Shown piece by piece: positions 27,059 to 35,574 of a DNA stretch of 64,000 nt. Each line of letters starts with the position of its first letter. Position 1 is the first letter of the stretch. The DNA is from Asanoa sp040654855. GTDB taxonomy: Bacteria > Actinomycetota > Actinomycetes > Mycobacteriales > Micromonosporaceae. Below the pieces are notes generated by a model. That model was not told the DNA's origin. It did no database searches and worked only from the letters and a program-made list of their open reading frames with translations. The position numbers were made by a program, and so were the translations under genes. The stretch covers positions 1-64,000 of the forward strand of contig NZ_JBFAIU010000002.1 in the NCBI RefSeq assembly GCF_040654855.1, given 5' to 3'.

Positions 27059-27460
27059 CTAGAAAGCGCCGGCGCCGGCCTCGGCGACGGTCTGATCCTG
27101 CTCGCCCGTACCGCCGCTGACCCCGACCCCACCGACAACCAGGCCGTCGCGCCGCAGCGGGATGCCGCCGGCGAAGATCATCACTCGGCCTTGGTTGCTC
27201 GCATGGATGCCGTAGAACTGTTGCCCCGGCTGCGCGTTGGTGGCCAGCGCCTCGGTCGGGATGTCGAAGGCGCGGGCCGTCCAGGCCTTGTTGACGCTGA
27301 TGTCGACGCTGCCGATCCAGGCGCCGTCCATCCGGACGTGCGCGACCAGGTTGCCGCCGCCGTCGACCACGGCGATGTTCATCGGCTGGCCTATCTCGGC
27401 GGCCCGCGCCTCGGCGGCGGCGATGACCCGGCGGGCGTCGGACAGGTTGACGGTCGCCAT
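27059..27460 (-). CDS. GlcG/HbpS-family protein
   Basis: 133 residues from ATG 27460 with AAGGAGG five bases upstream, a strong site. The GlcG/HbpS pattern is complete: LSDARRVIAAAEARAAEIGQ, PMNIAVVDGGGNLVAHVRMD, DISVNKAWTARAFDIPTEAL, RVMIFAGGIPLRRDGLVVGG and VGVSGGTGEQDQTVAEAG. HbpS of Streptomyces is an extracellular haem-binding sensor subunit; this copy has no signal peptide, so it resembles the cytosolic GlcG type of unknown role. Monocistronic. Confidence 0.9.
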   Translation of the reverse strand: MATVNLSDARRVIAAAEARAAEIGQPMNIAVVDGGGNLVAHVRMDGAWIGSVDISVNKAWTARAFDIPTEALATNAQPGQQFYGIHASNQGRVMIFAGGIPLRRDGLVVGGVGVSGGTGEQDQTVAEAGAGAF

Positions 27461-27923
27461 GATTGCCTCCTTGCTGTTGGCGGACGGCGGCAGATCTGCG
27501 GGTACGGCGACGCCAGACCTGGCCGGGCTCTGCCGAGGTGCCCGCGTAGGTTCGAGCCGCAGATCGCCGTCGAGGTGATCTTGGCGAGCACGTCCGGGGC
27601 CTCAGCGGTGTCACCGCCCCTGGTAGACGACTGCCTTCACGCTCCCTCCTCGCCGCACTCCGGTGCGCTCACCGCATTTCCTGGCGACGACGTTATGCGG
27701 GCGGTCTCCGCGGCGTGGCGAAACGAGGAGATCCGCGGCGCGATCAGGACCAGCGCAGCGTGCCGCTCGCAAGAACGGCGCACGCGTAGGCCCTGCCGCC
27801 GGCTAACGATGAGCAAGCCGCGGCGACCCTGGGCCGTACGCTTGCTGTCAGCTCTGCTTGAACAGAGTTCCGCCGCCAAGCTGATCTCTGAGAAGTCCGG
27901 GGTTTGAGGCAGAGCCCCAGGGC
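27461..27923 (-). other. No supported gene
   Basis: It contains another GCGTAGGTTCGAGCC motif at about 27543, the left-edge signature of the dispersed repeats, but without the core. Open frames here lack conserved motifs. Confidence 0.4.
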
Positions 27924-28619
27924 TCAATGCCGGTGGGTGTGGTCAGGTTGCGACGGGTCGGCAGGGTGTTCCGCGCCAGGGCCGCGCTGGACCCGGTCGC
28001 GTACCTGGACGTCGAGCCACCGCGCGAACGTCGCCGCGCGGGCAGCGGCAAGCAGCAGTGCGGCGACGTCGGTGCCGGAAGCCTCGGCGATGTCGACGAC
28101 CTCCAGCACGTCGCGACCCGACGTGACGACCGCGCCGCGCGGTGCCGCGAAGACCAGCGATCCGAGCACCTCGGTACGCCGCACCCGGTACGGCCGGCCC
28201 GCGTTGACCGGGCGGCCGGCGCGGATGTGCCGGACCACCCGGACCTCCTCGCCGGCCAGCTCCGGATTGGCCGCGCGGTAGGCGTCCACCTCGCCGGCGG
28301 AGACCGTCACGTCGGCCGTCACCGCGGCGAAGACGGCCGCCGCGTGTGGCGACTGGGCCAGCGCGGCCGCCGCGATGGTGCCCACCGAAACGCGGTCGGT
28401 GTCGGGCAGCGGGCCCGAGTCCGGAAGCCCCCGCCGCGCGGCCTCGTGGGCCAGCAGAGCCCGCACCGCCAGCACCTGAACCACCCAGCGCCGCAGCTGC
28501 CGGCCCTCGGTGGTGTCCGGCGTCGGCAGCACGTGCCCGCCAGGACCGCCGTAGAGGCGGCGCAGCTCCGCCGACACCTCGTCCGGGTCGAGCGGCTCCC
28601 CGTCGATCCACGCGAGCAT
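27924..28619 (-). CDS. Unknown protein coupled to the GH38 gene (parvulin-like layout)
   Basis: 231 residues from ATG 28619, whose first base overlaps the GH38 stop (TGATG), so the two are translationally coupled. It starts MLAWIDGEPLDPDEVSAELR, like the N-terminal helix of SurA/PpiC-type chaperones (x-x-x-I-D-G-x-x-I). Then come RQLRRWVVQVLAVRALLAHE and VSAGEVDAYRAANPELAGEE, VRVVRHI, again parvulin-like. The C-terminal part (RVRRTEVLGSLVFAAPRGAV, SGRDVLEVVDI) is beta-rich. No signal peptide. Similar small genes beside GH38 genes in Streptomyces are, to my memory, poorly annotated. A folding or accessory role for the 1,365-residue mannosidase is inference. Confidence 0.78.
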   Translation of the reverse strand: MLAWIDGEPLDPDEVSAELRRLYGGPGGHVLPTPDTTEGRQLRRWVVQVLAVRALLAHEAARRGLPDSGPLPDTDRVSVGTIAAAALAQSPHAAAVFAAVTADVTVSAGEVDAYRAANPELAGEEVRVVRHIRAGRPVNAGRPYRVRRTEVLGSLVFAAPRGAVVTSGRDVLEVVDIAEASGTDVAALLLAAARAATFARWLDVQVRDRVQRGPGAEHPADPSQPDHTHRH

Positions 28620-31600
28620 CACGGACCGACCACCAACCGCACCGGGGCCGTGTAGGCGACCCGGCCGAACCACATCACCTTCGCCAGCGCCCACCAGGCG
28701 CCCGGGCCGGCGTCGGGCGGCACGGTCACCGCGATCTCGACGCACGCCTGGCCGCCCGCCTCGACCGCGAATCCCTGGGTGTGCGGCGCGAGCATCTCCC
28801 AGGTGCCCCACGGGCCGATGACCTGCACCTCGCCGTGCACGGCGTGGCCCGCCGGGTTGGCCAGCCGCAGTGTGATCGTCGCCCGCTGGCCGGGACGCAT
28901 CCGGAGATCGTCGACGTCGAGGTCGGCGGAGAGCGCCGGGCCCGGGTCGCCGAGCGGGAGGACGTCTTCGACGGTGCTGCCGGCGTGGTCCAACCGGGCC
29001 GTGACCACGCCGGCGGCCGCGTCCGGGCCCGCGACGAGGTCGACGGTGAAGGAGGTCCAGCCGCGGGGAGAGAGCCGCACCGGACGCTCGACCGGGTCGG
29101 CCGTCCAACCGGCGGGGGCGTCGATCCACACCGTCCCGTCAAAGGCGGTTTCCGTGAGGTCGCTGGCCACCGTCACCAAGACCGACCGGTCGTCGCGGGG
29201 GTGCAGGTGGACGCTTACCGGCTGGTTGCCCATTGGCGCCGGACCCTTGTTGTGTAGCCAGTAGCGGGTGAACACCGGCTGCACCGGCTCGGTCCGCGGG
29301 CCGATCTCGACGGAGGACGCCCGAGCCGGCGCGCGCAGCAGCCACGTTCCGATCTCGAACGGCCCGAGAGCGTCGGGGTCACCGGACCGTGGGCGCTCCA
29401 CAACGTCGGCGCGGCCGGCGACCGATAGGCCGGGACCGTCCAGCCAGAGCGTGGCGGGTCGGCCGTGCGGCTCGTAGACGCGGGCTGTCACACCTGTGTG
29501 AGGCGCGCCCGGGCGGCCGGACGCGAGCGGGTCACCGGTGGCCTTCAGCGCGGTGAGCACCGCACCCGGCGACACGCTCAGCAGCGCCGTGTCGGCTGCC
29601 AGCGGCCCGGGATGCGCAGCGGCGACCAGGGCGACGAGCGGATGGTTGTAGTCGTGGGCCTGCGTGGTGATTCCGCCGTCGCGCCAGTCGCCGTCCGAGG
29701 CGACCAGTGAATACTCGAACGAATGCGTCCAGTGCTGGAGCGCGAACGCCGAACCGTCCGGTGCCGTCCGGCGCGGCGGGTCGATCCACACTCCGGTCGG
29801 CCAGCCGGTGCACGACCGCAGCAGCGACAGGTGCAGCCCGCCGTCGGCGGTGACGGCGAAACCGGGTATGCCGCGGTTGAGAACCGCGACGGTCCGGTCC
29901 GCGTACGGCTCCGGCGACCACGGGCCGGCCGGCTGAGCCACCGGAACCACGGCGTCGGCCAGGTCGGCAACCAGCGCGGCCACCGCAGCCGCGTCATCAT
30001 CGGCGGACGCGACCAGCAGGACGGGTAGGTCGCGCAGGCCGGTGAGATCCGCACTGGGTTGCCAGACCTCGGCCAGCGGCCGCGAAGCGGGCAGCCACAT
30101 GCGGACGGTGCCGGTAGCGGCGAGTTGCCGGGTGTACTCGGCCTCGTAGGCCGGGCCGGCGGCGGCGAGCACCTCGGCGGTGAAAGCGTTGCGCCCCGGG
30201 CCACCGACGGCGATCCGCACGTCGGGCAGGTTCGAGTCGACCTCCGAACGGCCGTATCGCGGTGTGTGGGCAGTGGTGCACGTGGCGGTTACGCCGGCGC
30301 GCACCAGCGCCACGGCGATCGACCGCCCATGAGCAGGCGGCTCGGTGACGATGACCTCGGCCACGCCGATGGCCCGGTGCCCGACGGCGTCGCCGTCGGC
30401 GGAGGTCAGCGTGACCCGGGCCGTGGTCCCCGAGCCGAACCAGCGGTAGGCGGGGTTGTCGAGGGTCCACGGATGCCGCGCGCTGTCGACGTCGGGATGT
30501 GCGAACCCTCGCGCGACCACCGCGTTGGCCACCTCAGAGAGCGGCAGCCCGCCGGGAACACCGACCGGCCAGCGCAGCCGCACGAGGTGGTCGCTGCCCG
30601 TGAAATCGATCCGAGTCGAGCAGTCCACCCTGGACAGCCCATGCCACAGTGTCAGCGTCTGCGTGAAACGGGCCGGGCCGACCGACCCGGTCACGACGAC
30701 GCGCTCGCCGAGCGGACTGTGTTCGACCCGCACCGTCTCGGCCGGGTGCTCGCCGGACGCCGTCATCGGGCCGCCGGTCGGCAACAGGTGCCACGGTCCC
30801 TCGTGGAACTCGGGGTGTTCGGCGTACTCGTCGTACACCAGGATCTCGTTGCCCACCCGCCCCGGCCGCAGCAGGTCGCGACCGGTGGCCAGCTCGGTGA
30901 GCGAGGCGACCGTCCCACCGCGCGCCGGGTCGACGGTGAGCCGATAGGCAAAGTTGGCGATGACGTGCCCGGACGCGGCGACCCAGCGCGGCTCCGCCGC
31001 GGACGGTGCCGGCAGCAGCCGGTAGCCACGGTGGCCGAGCGACGGCACGTCCCGTGCGAGGAAGGTCAACCGGTCACCGGAGCGCACCACAGGCACGGGC
31101 GAGCCGGCTGTGTCCACGATTCGCGTCGCCGGAGGCGCCGCAACGCTGACGATGTCGGTGCGCGACCACGACGACGGGTTGAAGACCAGCACGGCAGAAC
31201 CAGGACCGGTGGTGTCGACCTGGTCGCCGAGGTGCGCGAGCGCGCCGCGGTGCACGGTCCGCGCCAGGTCGTGCGCCTCCCGCCAGCCGGCCAGTAGATC
31301 GAGGTAGACCTGGTCGGACTCGGTACCGGTGATCGCGTCGTGGTGCGCGCCGTAGATGAGCAACCGCCAGGCCCGGTCGAGCGCCTCGACCGGATAGCGC
31401 GCGCGCCCGTGCAAGGCAGCCAGCGTGGCCCACTTCTCCGCGTCGACAACCAGGTTCTCGACGACCCGCTGGGCCTGCTTGGTGTCGATATAGGACACGT
31501 CCTTGCCGGTGTAGATCGGATTCATGTCGCGGGTCTGCGGGCTGAGCGAGGTCAGCTCGGCGCGGACCGCGGCGAAGAAGTCCCGAGGGAGTGAGCAGAG

Positions 31601-32716
31601 CAGCCGCGGCCACAGATAGCGGCTGTTCCAGTCGCGATGGATCGCGGTGAGCCATTTGTTGGGCGGCGAGTAGTCGGTGCCGACCGGCAGCAGGATGTTG
31701 CGGGTGGCGGCCGCGGGCCGCATCAGCCGCCAGAGCCGCAGCACGGCCTCTTCCGCGGCGTCCAGCGTCGCCGCCGAGTCCATCCACCAGCCGGCGCTGT
31801 AGTGCGCCGGCATGTAGCTGGTCAACAGGCCCTGCCCGCTCGGCGCGATCCACTCGAACTCGCTGGGGAACTGCATCGCCGACGCGTCGGTGACCACGTC
31901 GCCGGCCACCCGCATCATCGGGCCCCACTGGTGGAACGGGCCGCGCGCCCACGAGCTGGAGGTGAGCCCGGCGTCGGCCATGATGCCGGGAAACTGCGGA
32001 TCGTGGCCGAACGCGTCGAGCTGCCACGCGGTGGCCGGGTCGCCGCCCAACACGTCGCGCTGGAAGCCCAGCCCGTGTACCACGTTGCGGATGGTGGTCT
32101 CGGCACCGGTCAGGTTGGTGTTGGGCTCGTTGTAGGTGCCGCCCATCAGCTCCAACCGCCCATCGGCGAGCAACCGCCGGATCAGGTCGCGGTCCTGCGG
32201 ATAGCAGTCCCAGTAGGGTTTGAGGTAGTCGACCTCGGCCAGCACGAACTTGTAGTCGGGATCGCGCCGGGCCAGTTCGAGATGCGTGCGAACCAGGTGG
32301 AAACCGGTGTGCTGATAGGTCGCGCGGTGCTCCTGCGCGGCGCCAGGCAGGGCATCCCATTGACTGGTGTACGCGGCCTGGGTGTTCCACCACACCGGGT
32401 CGTAGTGGAAGTGGGACACCAGGTGGACCGTCCAGCCCGGCTCGGCCAAGACGACCGTGCCCGAGCCCTGCGCGACCGACCCGCCGCCGCGGGCGGTCAC
32501 GGTGACCGGCACCTGCGCGCCGGCGGGCCCACGCAGTGCGACGCCCACCTCGACCACCGCCGCACCCGCGGCGTCCGCCTCGGCGAAGAAGCCGTCGACC
32601 TCCACGGGTACGCCCGAAGGCGCACCCGCCACCCTGACCCGCACCACTTGGCGGGGCTCGTCGACCGTCCCGACGAACAGGTCGGTCGACTCGATGCTCT
32701 CGATCCGCAGCGACAT
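28619..32716 (-). CDS. GH38 alpha-mannosidase
   Basis: 1,365 residues from ATG 32716 (MSLRIESIE; the longer frame to 32761 overlaps the upstream gene). The GH38 N-terminal domain shows VHLVSHFHYDPVWWNTQAAY (zinc His and Asp, about residue 104), LMGGTYNEPNTNLTGAETTI, WQLDAFGHDPQFPGIMADAG (nucleophile Asp and zinc ligands, about 233) and LLIYGAHHDAITGTESDQVY (conserved HHDAITGT). The middle helical and C-terminal beta domains follow, with an extra beta-sandwich end (RLANPAGHAVHGEVQVIGPW). No signal peptide, so it probably acts in the cytoplasm on imported mannosyl oligosaccharides. Second gene of the Gfo-GH38-unknown operon behind paired LacI operators. Confidence 0.95.
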   Translation of the reverse strand: MSLRIESIESTDLFVGTVDEPRQVVRVRVAGAPSGVPVEVDGFFAEADAAGAAVVEVGVALRGPAGAQVPVTVTARGGGSVAQGSGTVVLAEPGWTVHLVSHFHYDPVWWNTQAAYTSQWDALPGAAQEHRATYQHTGFHLVRTHLELARRDPDYKFVLAEVDYLKPYWDCYPQDRDLIRRLLADGRLELMGGTYNEPNTNLTGAETTIRNVVHGLGFQRDVLGGDPATAWQLDAFGHDPQFPGIMADAGLTSSSWARGPFHQWGPMMRVAGDVVTDASAMQFPSEFEWIAPSGQGLLTSYMPAHYSAGWWMDSAATLDAAEEAVLRLWRLMRPAAATRNILLPVGTDYSPPNKWLTAIHRDWNSRYLWPRLLCSLPRDFFAAVRAELTSLSPQTRDMNPIYTGKDVSYIDTKQAQRVVENLVVDAEKWATLAALHGRARYPVEALDRAWRLLIYGAHHDAITGTESDQVYLDLLAGWREAHDLARTVHRGALAHLGDQVDTTGPGSAVLVFNPSSWSRTDIVSVAAPPATRIVDTAGSPVPVVRSGDRLTFLARDVPSLGHRGYRLLPAPSAAEPRWVAASGHVIANFAYRLTVDPARGGTVASLTELATGRDLLRPGRVGNEILVYDEYAEHPEFHEGPWHLLPTGGPMTASGEHPAETVRVEHSPLGERVVVTGSVGPARFTQTLTLWHGLSRVDCSTRIDFTGSDHLVRLRWPVGVPGGLPLSEVANAVVARGFAHPDVDSARHPWTLDNPAYRWFGSGTTARVTLTSADGDAVGHRAIGVAEVIVTEPPAHGRSIAVALVRAGVTATCTTAHTPRYGRSEVDSNLPDVRIAVGGPGRNAFTAEVLAAAGPAYEAEYTRQLAATGTVRMWLPASRPLAEVWQPSADLTGLRDLPVLLVASADDDAAAVAALVADLADAVVPVAQPAGPWSPEPYADRTVAVLNRGIPGFAVTADGGLHLSLLRSCTGWPTGVWIDPPRRTAPDGSAFALQHWTHSFEYSLVASDGDWRDGGITTQAHDYNHPLVALVAAAHPGPLAADTALLSVSPGAVLTALKATGDPLASGRPGAPHTGVTARVYEPHGRPATLWLDGPGLSVAGRADVVERPRSGDPDALGPFEIGTWLLRAPARASSVEIGPRTEPVQPVFTRYWLHNKGPAPMGNQPVSVHLHPRDDRSVLVTVASDLTETAFDGTVWIDAPAGWTADPVERPVRLSPRGWTSFTVDLVAGPDAAAGVVTARLDHAGSTVEDVLPLGDPGPALSADLDVDDLRMRPGQRATITLRLANPAGHAVHGEVQVIGPWGTWEMLAPHTQGFAVEAGGQACVEIAVTVPPDAGPGAWWALAKVMWFGRVAYTAPVRLVVGP

Positions 32717-32726
32717 CGGCCGGCTG

Positions 32727-34028
32727 TCAGGAGTCGAGCAGCGTGGTGACGTCGACCGCACGGCCGGTGCGGAACGACTCGTTGGCCGCCAGCCCGGGCA
32801 GCAGCGCTTGCAGGCCGTCGTCGGCGCCGGCCCGGTCCGCCGCCTGGTCGCTGGTGCCGTCCAGCAGCGCGACGAGCATCCGCTGATCGGCGCCGCCGTG
32901 CCCGGCGTGGTCGAAGTCGGGGACCCGCACCTCCTGCGGGGGCTGCCACAGCGGCCGCAGTAGGATCCGCGCGCCGCCGGCCGTTTCCGCGGCGAGGTCG
33001 CCGTGCACCGAGCCCTTCTTCGACTCGACCCGCGCCGCCGGCTGGGTCCAGAGCGCCTCCTCGACCTCGAGCTCGAGCCGGCCGCCGGTGCCGTTGAACA
33101 TCACCCGGTAGCCCTCCCACGGCGAGTACGCGGTCAGGTGGTAGCTCATCGAGGCGCCGGTGTCGTAACCGACGACCAGTGCCATGTCGTCCTCGATGGT
33201 GATGCCCTCACCGAAGACGTTCTGGTCGCGGATATAGCCGGAGTCGGCCTCCGCGTCGAGGTAGAGCGCGCGCAGGCTCGGGTTGTCGACCAGGTGGATG
33301 GCGAACGGGTCGTCCTGTGCGGCCGGAGAACCATGTGCCCGGACATAGTCGCGGGCGTGGCCGGTGCGTCGCCCGTTGGCGCCGTAGAAGGCCAGCCGGC
33401 CCTGGCCGTAGACCGACACCGGCCGGGCACCGAGCCACCAGTTGACCAGGTCGAAGTGGTGGCTTGCCTTGTGCACCATCAGCCCGCCGGAGTTGACCCG
33501 CTCGCGGTGCCAGCGGCGGAAGTAGTCGGCGCCGTGCCGCACGTCGAGCAGCCACTCGAAGTGCACCGAGAGCACGTCGCCGACGGCGCCGGACCGCAGC
33601 AGCTCGTGCACCCTGGCGTGCACCGGGTTGAACCGGTAGTTGAACGCGACGGTCAGATCGCCGCCGGTGTCCCGCACGGCGGCCATGATGCGGCGGGCCT
33701 TGGCGGTGTCGGTGGTCATCGCCTTCTCGGTGATGACGCGGGCGCCGGCCCGCAGCGCGCGGACGATGTAGTCGTCGTGGGTGGCGTCCGGCGAGGTCAC
33801 CACCACGAGGTCGGGGGCGTCTTTCAACAGCCGGTCGAAGTCGGCGGGCGCCCAGGTCCAGGCTGCTTCGCGACCGTGCTCGGCCAGCAGCGCGTTGTGG
33901 AACGCCATCCGGGTCGGGCTCGGGTCGCACAGACCGACGACGTCGTATGCCGGCCGGCTGGCGAGGCCCGCGGTGAACAGCTGGGCACGATGGCCCGTGC
34001 CGACGATGGCGACCCCTGACGCTGGCAT
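32727..34028 (-). CDS. Gfo/Idh/MocA-family oxidoreductase
   Basis: 433 residues from ATG 34028, with GAGAGGCAAC upstream. Rossmann start SGVAIVGTGHRAQLFTAGLA (GxGxxA), then DLVVVTSPDATHDDYIVRAL and ARVITEKAMTTD (EKxM in place of EKP). The catalytic region includes GGLMVHKASHHFDLVNWWLG (the usual GGxxxxxxxHxxD motif with Lys and His). It oxidises or epimerises sugars with NAD(P). First gene of the operon; GH38 starts 10 bases after its stop. Two TGGACCGGTCCA sites lie 34-78 bases upstream of its start. Confidence 0.92.
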   Translation of the reverse strand: MPASGVAIVGTGHRAQLFTAGLASRPAYDVVGLCDPSPTRMAFHNALLAEHGREAAWTWAPADFDRLLKDAPDLVVVTSPDATHDDYIVRALRAGARVITEKAMTTDTAKARRIMAAVRDTGGDLTVAFNYRFNPVHARVHELLRSGAVGDVLSVHFEWLLDVRHGADYFRRWHRERVNSGGLMVHKASHHFDLVNWWLGARPVSVYGQGRLAFYGANGRRTGHARDYVRAHGSPAAQDDPFAIHLVDNPSLRALYLDAEADSGYIRDQNVFGEGITIEDDMALVVGYDTGASMSYHLTAYSPWEGYRVMFNGTGGRLELEVEEALWTQPAARVESKKGSVHGDLAAETAGGARILLRPLWQPPQEVRVPDFDHAGHGGADQRMLVALLDGTSDQAADRAGADDGLQALLPGLAANESFRTGRAVDVTTLLDS

Positions 34029-34061
34029 GGCAGTTGCCTCTCGGTCTCGTGTGGACCGCGA

Positions 34062-34106
34062 TGGACCGGTCCACCGCGAAAGGGACGCTAACAGTGGACC
34101 GGTCCA
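34062..34106. promoter_or_regulatory. Paired LacI-type operators upstream of the Gfo-GH38 operon
   Basis: TGGACCGGTCCA occurs twice, at 34062-34073 and 34095-34106, centres 33 bp apart (three helical turns). The same perfect palindrome is at 46374-46385 beside the lacI gene. A half-site GTGGACCGCG lies at about 34050. Confidence 0.85.
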
Positions 34107-34121
34107 ACGACAAGCCGTACG

Positions 34122-34961
34122 CTACCCGGAATGCGACGGGAACAGCTGCGGGCAGACCCGCGGATCGGCGTAGTCCGGCACGCCGTCGACCTGCCGGACG
34201 AGCCGGTCGTTGCCGTGCCGGGCCGGCCGGCCGTCCGCACCGACGTGGTGCCGCCAGCGGTTGTCGGCGGGCTGCAGGTGGATGGCCAGCGACCGGCGCG
34301 GCGCGCCGCCGCGGTTGGGGCCGCTGCCGTGCACCGTGCGGCAGTGGTGGAAGCTGACCTGGCCGCGCCGCATGGTCGTCGGCCGCACCCGCACCCGGAA
34401 GCCCTGCAGCGCGATCCGGTGGGTGAGCGCATCCAGGTCCTGCGTGAAGAAGTCCAGCCCGTCGACGTCCCAGTTGTGGCTGCCGTCGAGGAACGACACC
34501 GAACCACCGGCTTCCTCGACGTCGTGGAAGGCGACCCAGGCGGTGAGCATGTCGTCCGACGAGCAGCTCTGCCAGTACTGCCGGTCGGTGTGCCAGCCGA
34601 CGTTCGCGACCAGCCCCGGGGTGTCGACCGGCTTGTAGAGCAACTGGTCGTGCCACAGCCGGACACCGCGTGCGCCGGCCAGCCGGGCGGCGGTGGCGGC
34701 GATCGTGGGATAGCGGACCAGTTCGGCCAGCTCGCGGATCACCAGCGACGCGTAGTCGTTCTTGCGCAGCCCCGGTCCATCGGCCGGGGTCCAGCCGCCG
34801 AAACCGCCGAGGTCGGCGTCGCGCTCCCCGGCGTAGAAGCGTCGCATGCCACGCTCGGCGGCGTCGAGTACCTCGCCGGGCACGATGACCGGCGAGACCC
34901 AGAAACCATGCTCGCGGTACGCCGCGACGTCGTCGGGTCCTGGCAGGAAGGAGTGATCCAT
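34122..34961 (-). CDS. Phytanoyl-CoA dioxygenase (PhyH)-family protein
   Basis: 279 residues from ATG 34961 (MDHSFLPGPDDVAAYREHGF, the usual PhyH opening F-x-x-x-G-F). Iron-binding His and Asp are in VGWHTDRQYWQSCSSDDMLT (HxD), the distal His in VSFHHCRTVHGSGPNRGGAP and the 2-oxoglutarate Arg in RRSLAIHLQP. It is an Fe(II)/2-oxoglutarate hydroxylase, probably acting on a small molecule rather than phytanoyl-CoA. The stop lies 16 bases from the LacI operator pair of the next operon. Its start codon is interleaved with ATG 34960 on the other strand (CATG), so its promoter must lie inside the divergent gene. Confidence 0.88.
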   Translation of the reverse strand: MDHSFLPGPDDVAAYREHGFWVSPVIVPGEVLDAAERGMRRFYAGERDADLGGFGGWTPADGPGLRKNDYASLVIRELAELVRYPTIAATAARLAGARGVRLWHDQLLYKPVDTPGLVANVGWHTDRQYWQSCSSDDMLTAWVAFHDVEEAGGSVSFLDGSHNWDVDGLDFFTQDLDALTHRIALQGFRVRVRPTTMRRGQVSFHHCRTVHGSGPNRGGAPRRSLAIHLQPADNRWRHHVGADGRPARHGNDRLVRQVDGVPDYADPRVCPQLFPSHSG

Positions 34962-34995
34962 GGCGTCCAACGTAGGTAGCGAAAGGGAACCGTTC

Positions 34996-35574
34996 GTGCC
35001 TGATCCGACCGAGTTCGGCGCGAAACCGAACGCGCTGATCCTGCACGGCAAGCCGGGCGAGGCAGAGTTCTACGACGCCACGGTGCCCTCGCCGAGCAAC
35101 CACCATTGGTTGCCCTGGCTCGCCAAGCAGCTGATCGTGCGGGATATCCCGGCGCATACGCCCGAGATGCCGTTGGCGTTCGCGCCGGACTATCCGGCCT
35201 GGCGGCGGGAGCTGGAGCGCTACGACGTCGGCACACGGACTCTGTTCGCCGCGCACAGCTGCGGCGCGGGCTTCCTGTTGCGTTGGCTCAGCGAGAACCC
35301 GGGCGTCTCGGTCGGCCGGGTGGTCCTGGTCGCGCCGTGGCTGGACCCGACCGGTCGGGCGCCGGGCTTCTTCGACTTCACGCTGGATCCGCACGTGGCC
35401 GCGCGTACCGCCGGATTGACGGTGTTCCACTCCGCCGACGACTTCGACGACATCCAGGTGACCGTGCGGAGGATCCGCGACACCGTGCGGGATCTGCGCT
35501 ACCGGGAGTTCCAGGGCTACGGGCACTTCGGCCGGCTCACCTTTCCCGAACTGCTCGGCGCCCTGGTGGACTGA
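34996..35574 (+). CDS. RBBP9/YdeN-type alpha/beta hydrolase
   Basis: 192 residues if started at GTG 34996, preceded by AAAGGGA; an in-frame ATG at 34960 overlaps the PhyH start and is the alternative. The short single-domain fold reads NALILHGKPGEAEFYDA, PSPSNHHWLPWLAKQLIVRD and FAAHSCGAGFLLRWLSENPG (nucleophile Ser in HSCG). VGRVVLVAPWLDPTGRAPG follows, then VFHSADDFDDIQVTVRRI (Asp) and GYGHFGRLTFPELL (His), so the full triad is present. It is a serine hydrolase of unknown substrate. Its stop overlaps the AraC start (TGATG), so the two are coupled. Confidence 0.83.
   Translation: MPDPTEFGAKPNALILHGKPGEAEFYDATVPSPSNHHWLPWLAKQLIVRDIPAHTPEMPLAFAPDYPAWRRELERYDVGTRTLFAAHSCGAGFLLRWLSENPGVSVGRVVLVAPWLDPTGRAPGFFDFTLDPHVAARTAGLTVFHSADDFDDIQVTVRRIRDTVRDLRYREFQGYGHFGRLTFPELLGALVD

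Noticed and set aside
27637..27927. A 96-codon minus-strand ORF between the GlcG-like gene and the unknown protein gene
   Set aside because: Ser/Arg-rich with no conserved pattern and no ribosome-binding site.
33208..35526. A 772-codon minus-strand frame spanning the Gfo gene, PhyH gene and hydrolase
   Set aside because: It covers three well-supported genes in the wrong frame and is Arg/Ala-rich without domains.
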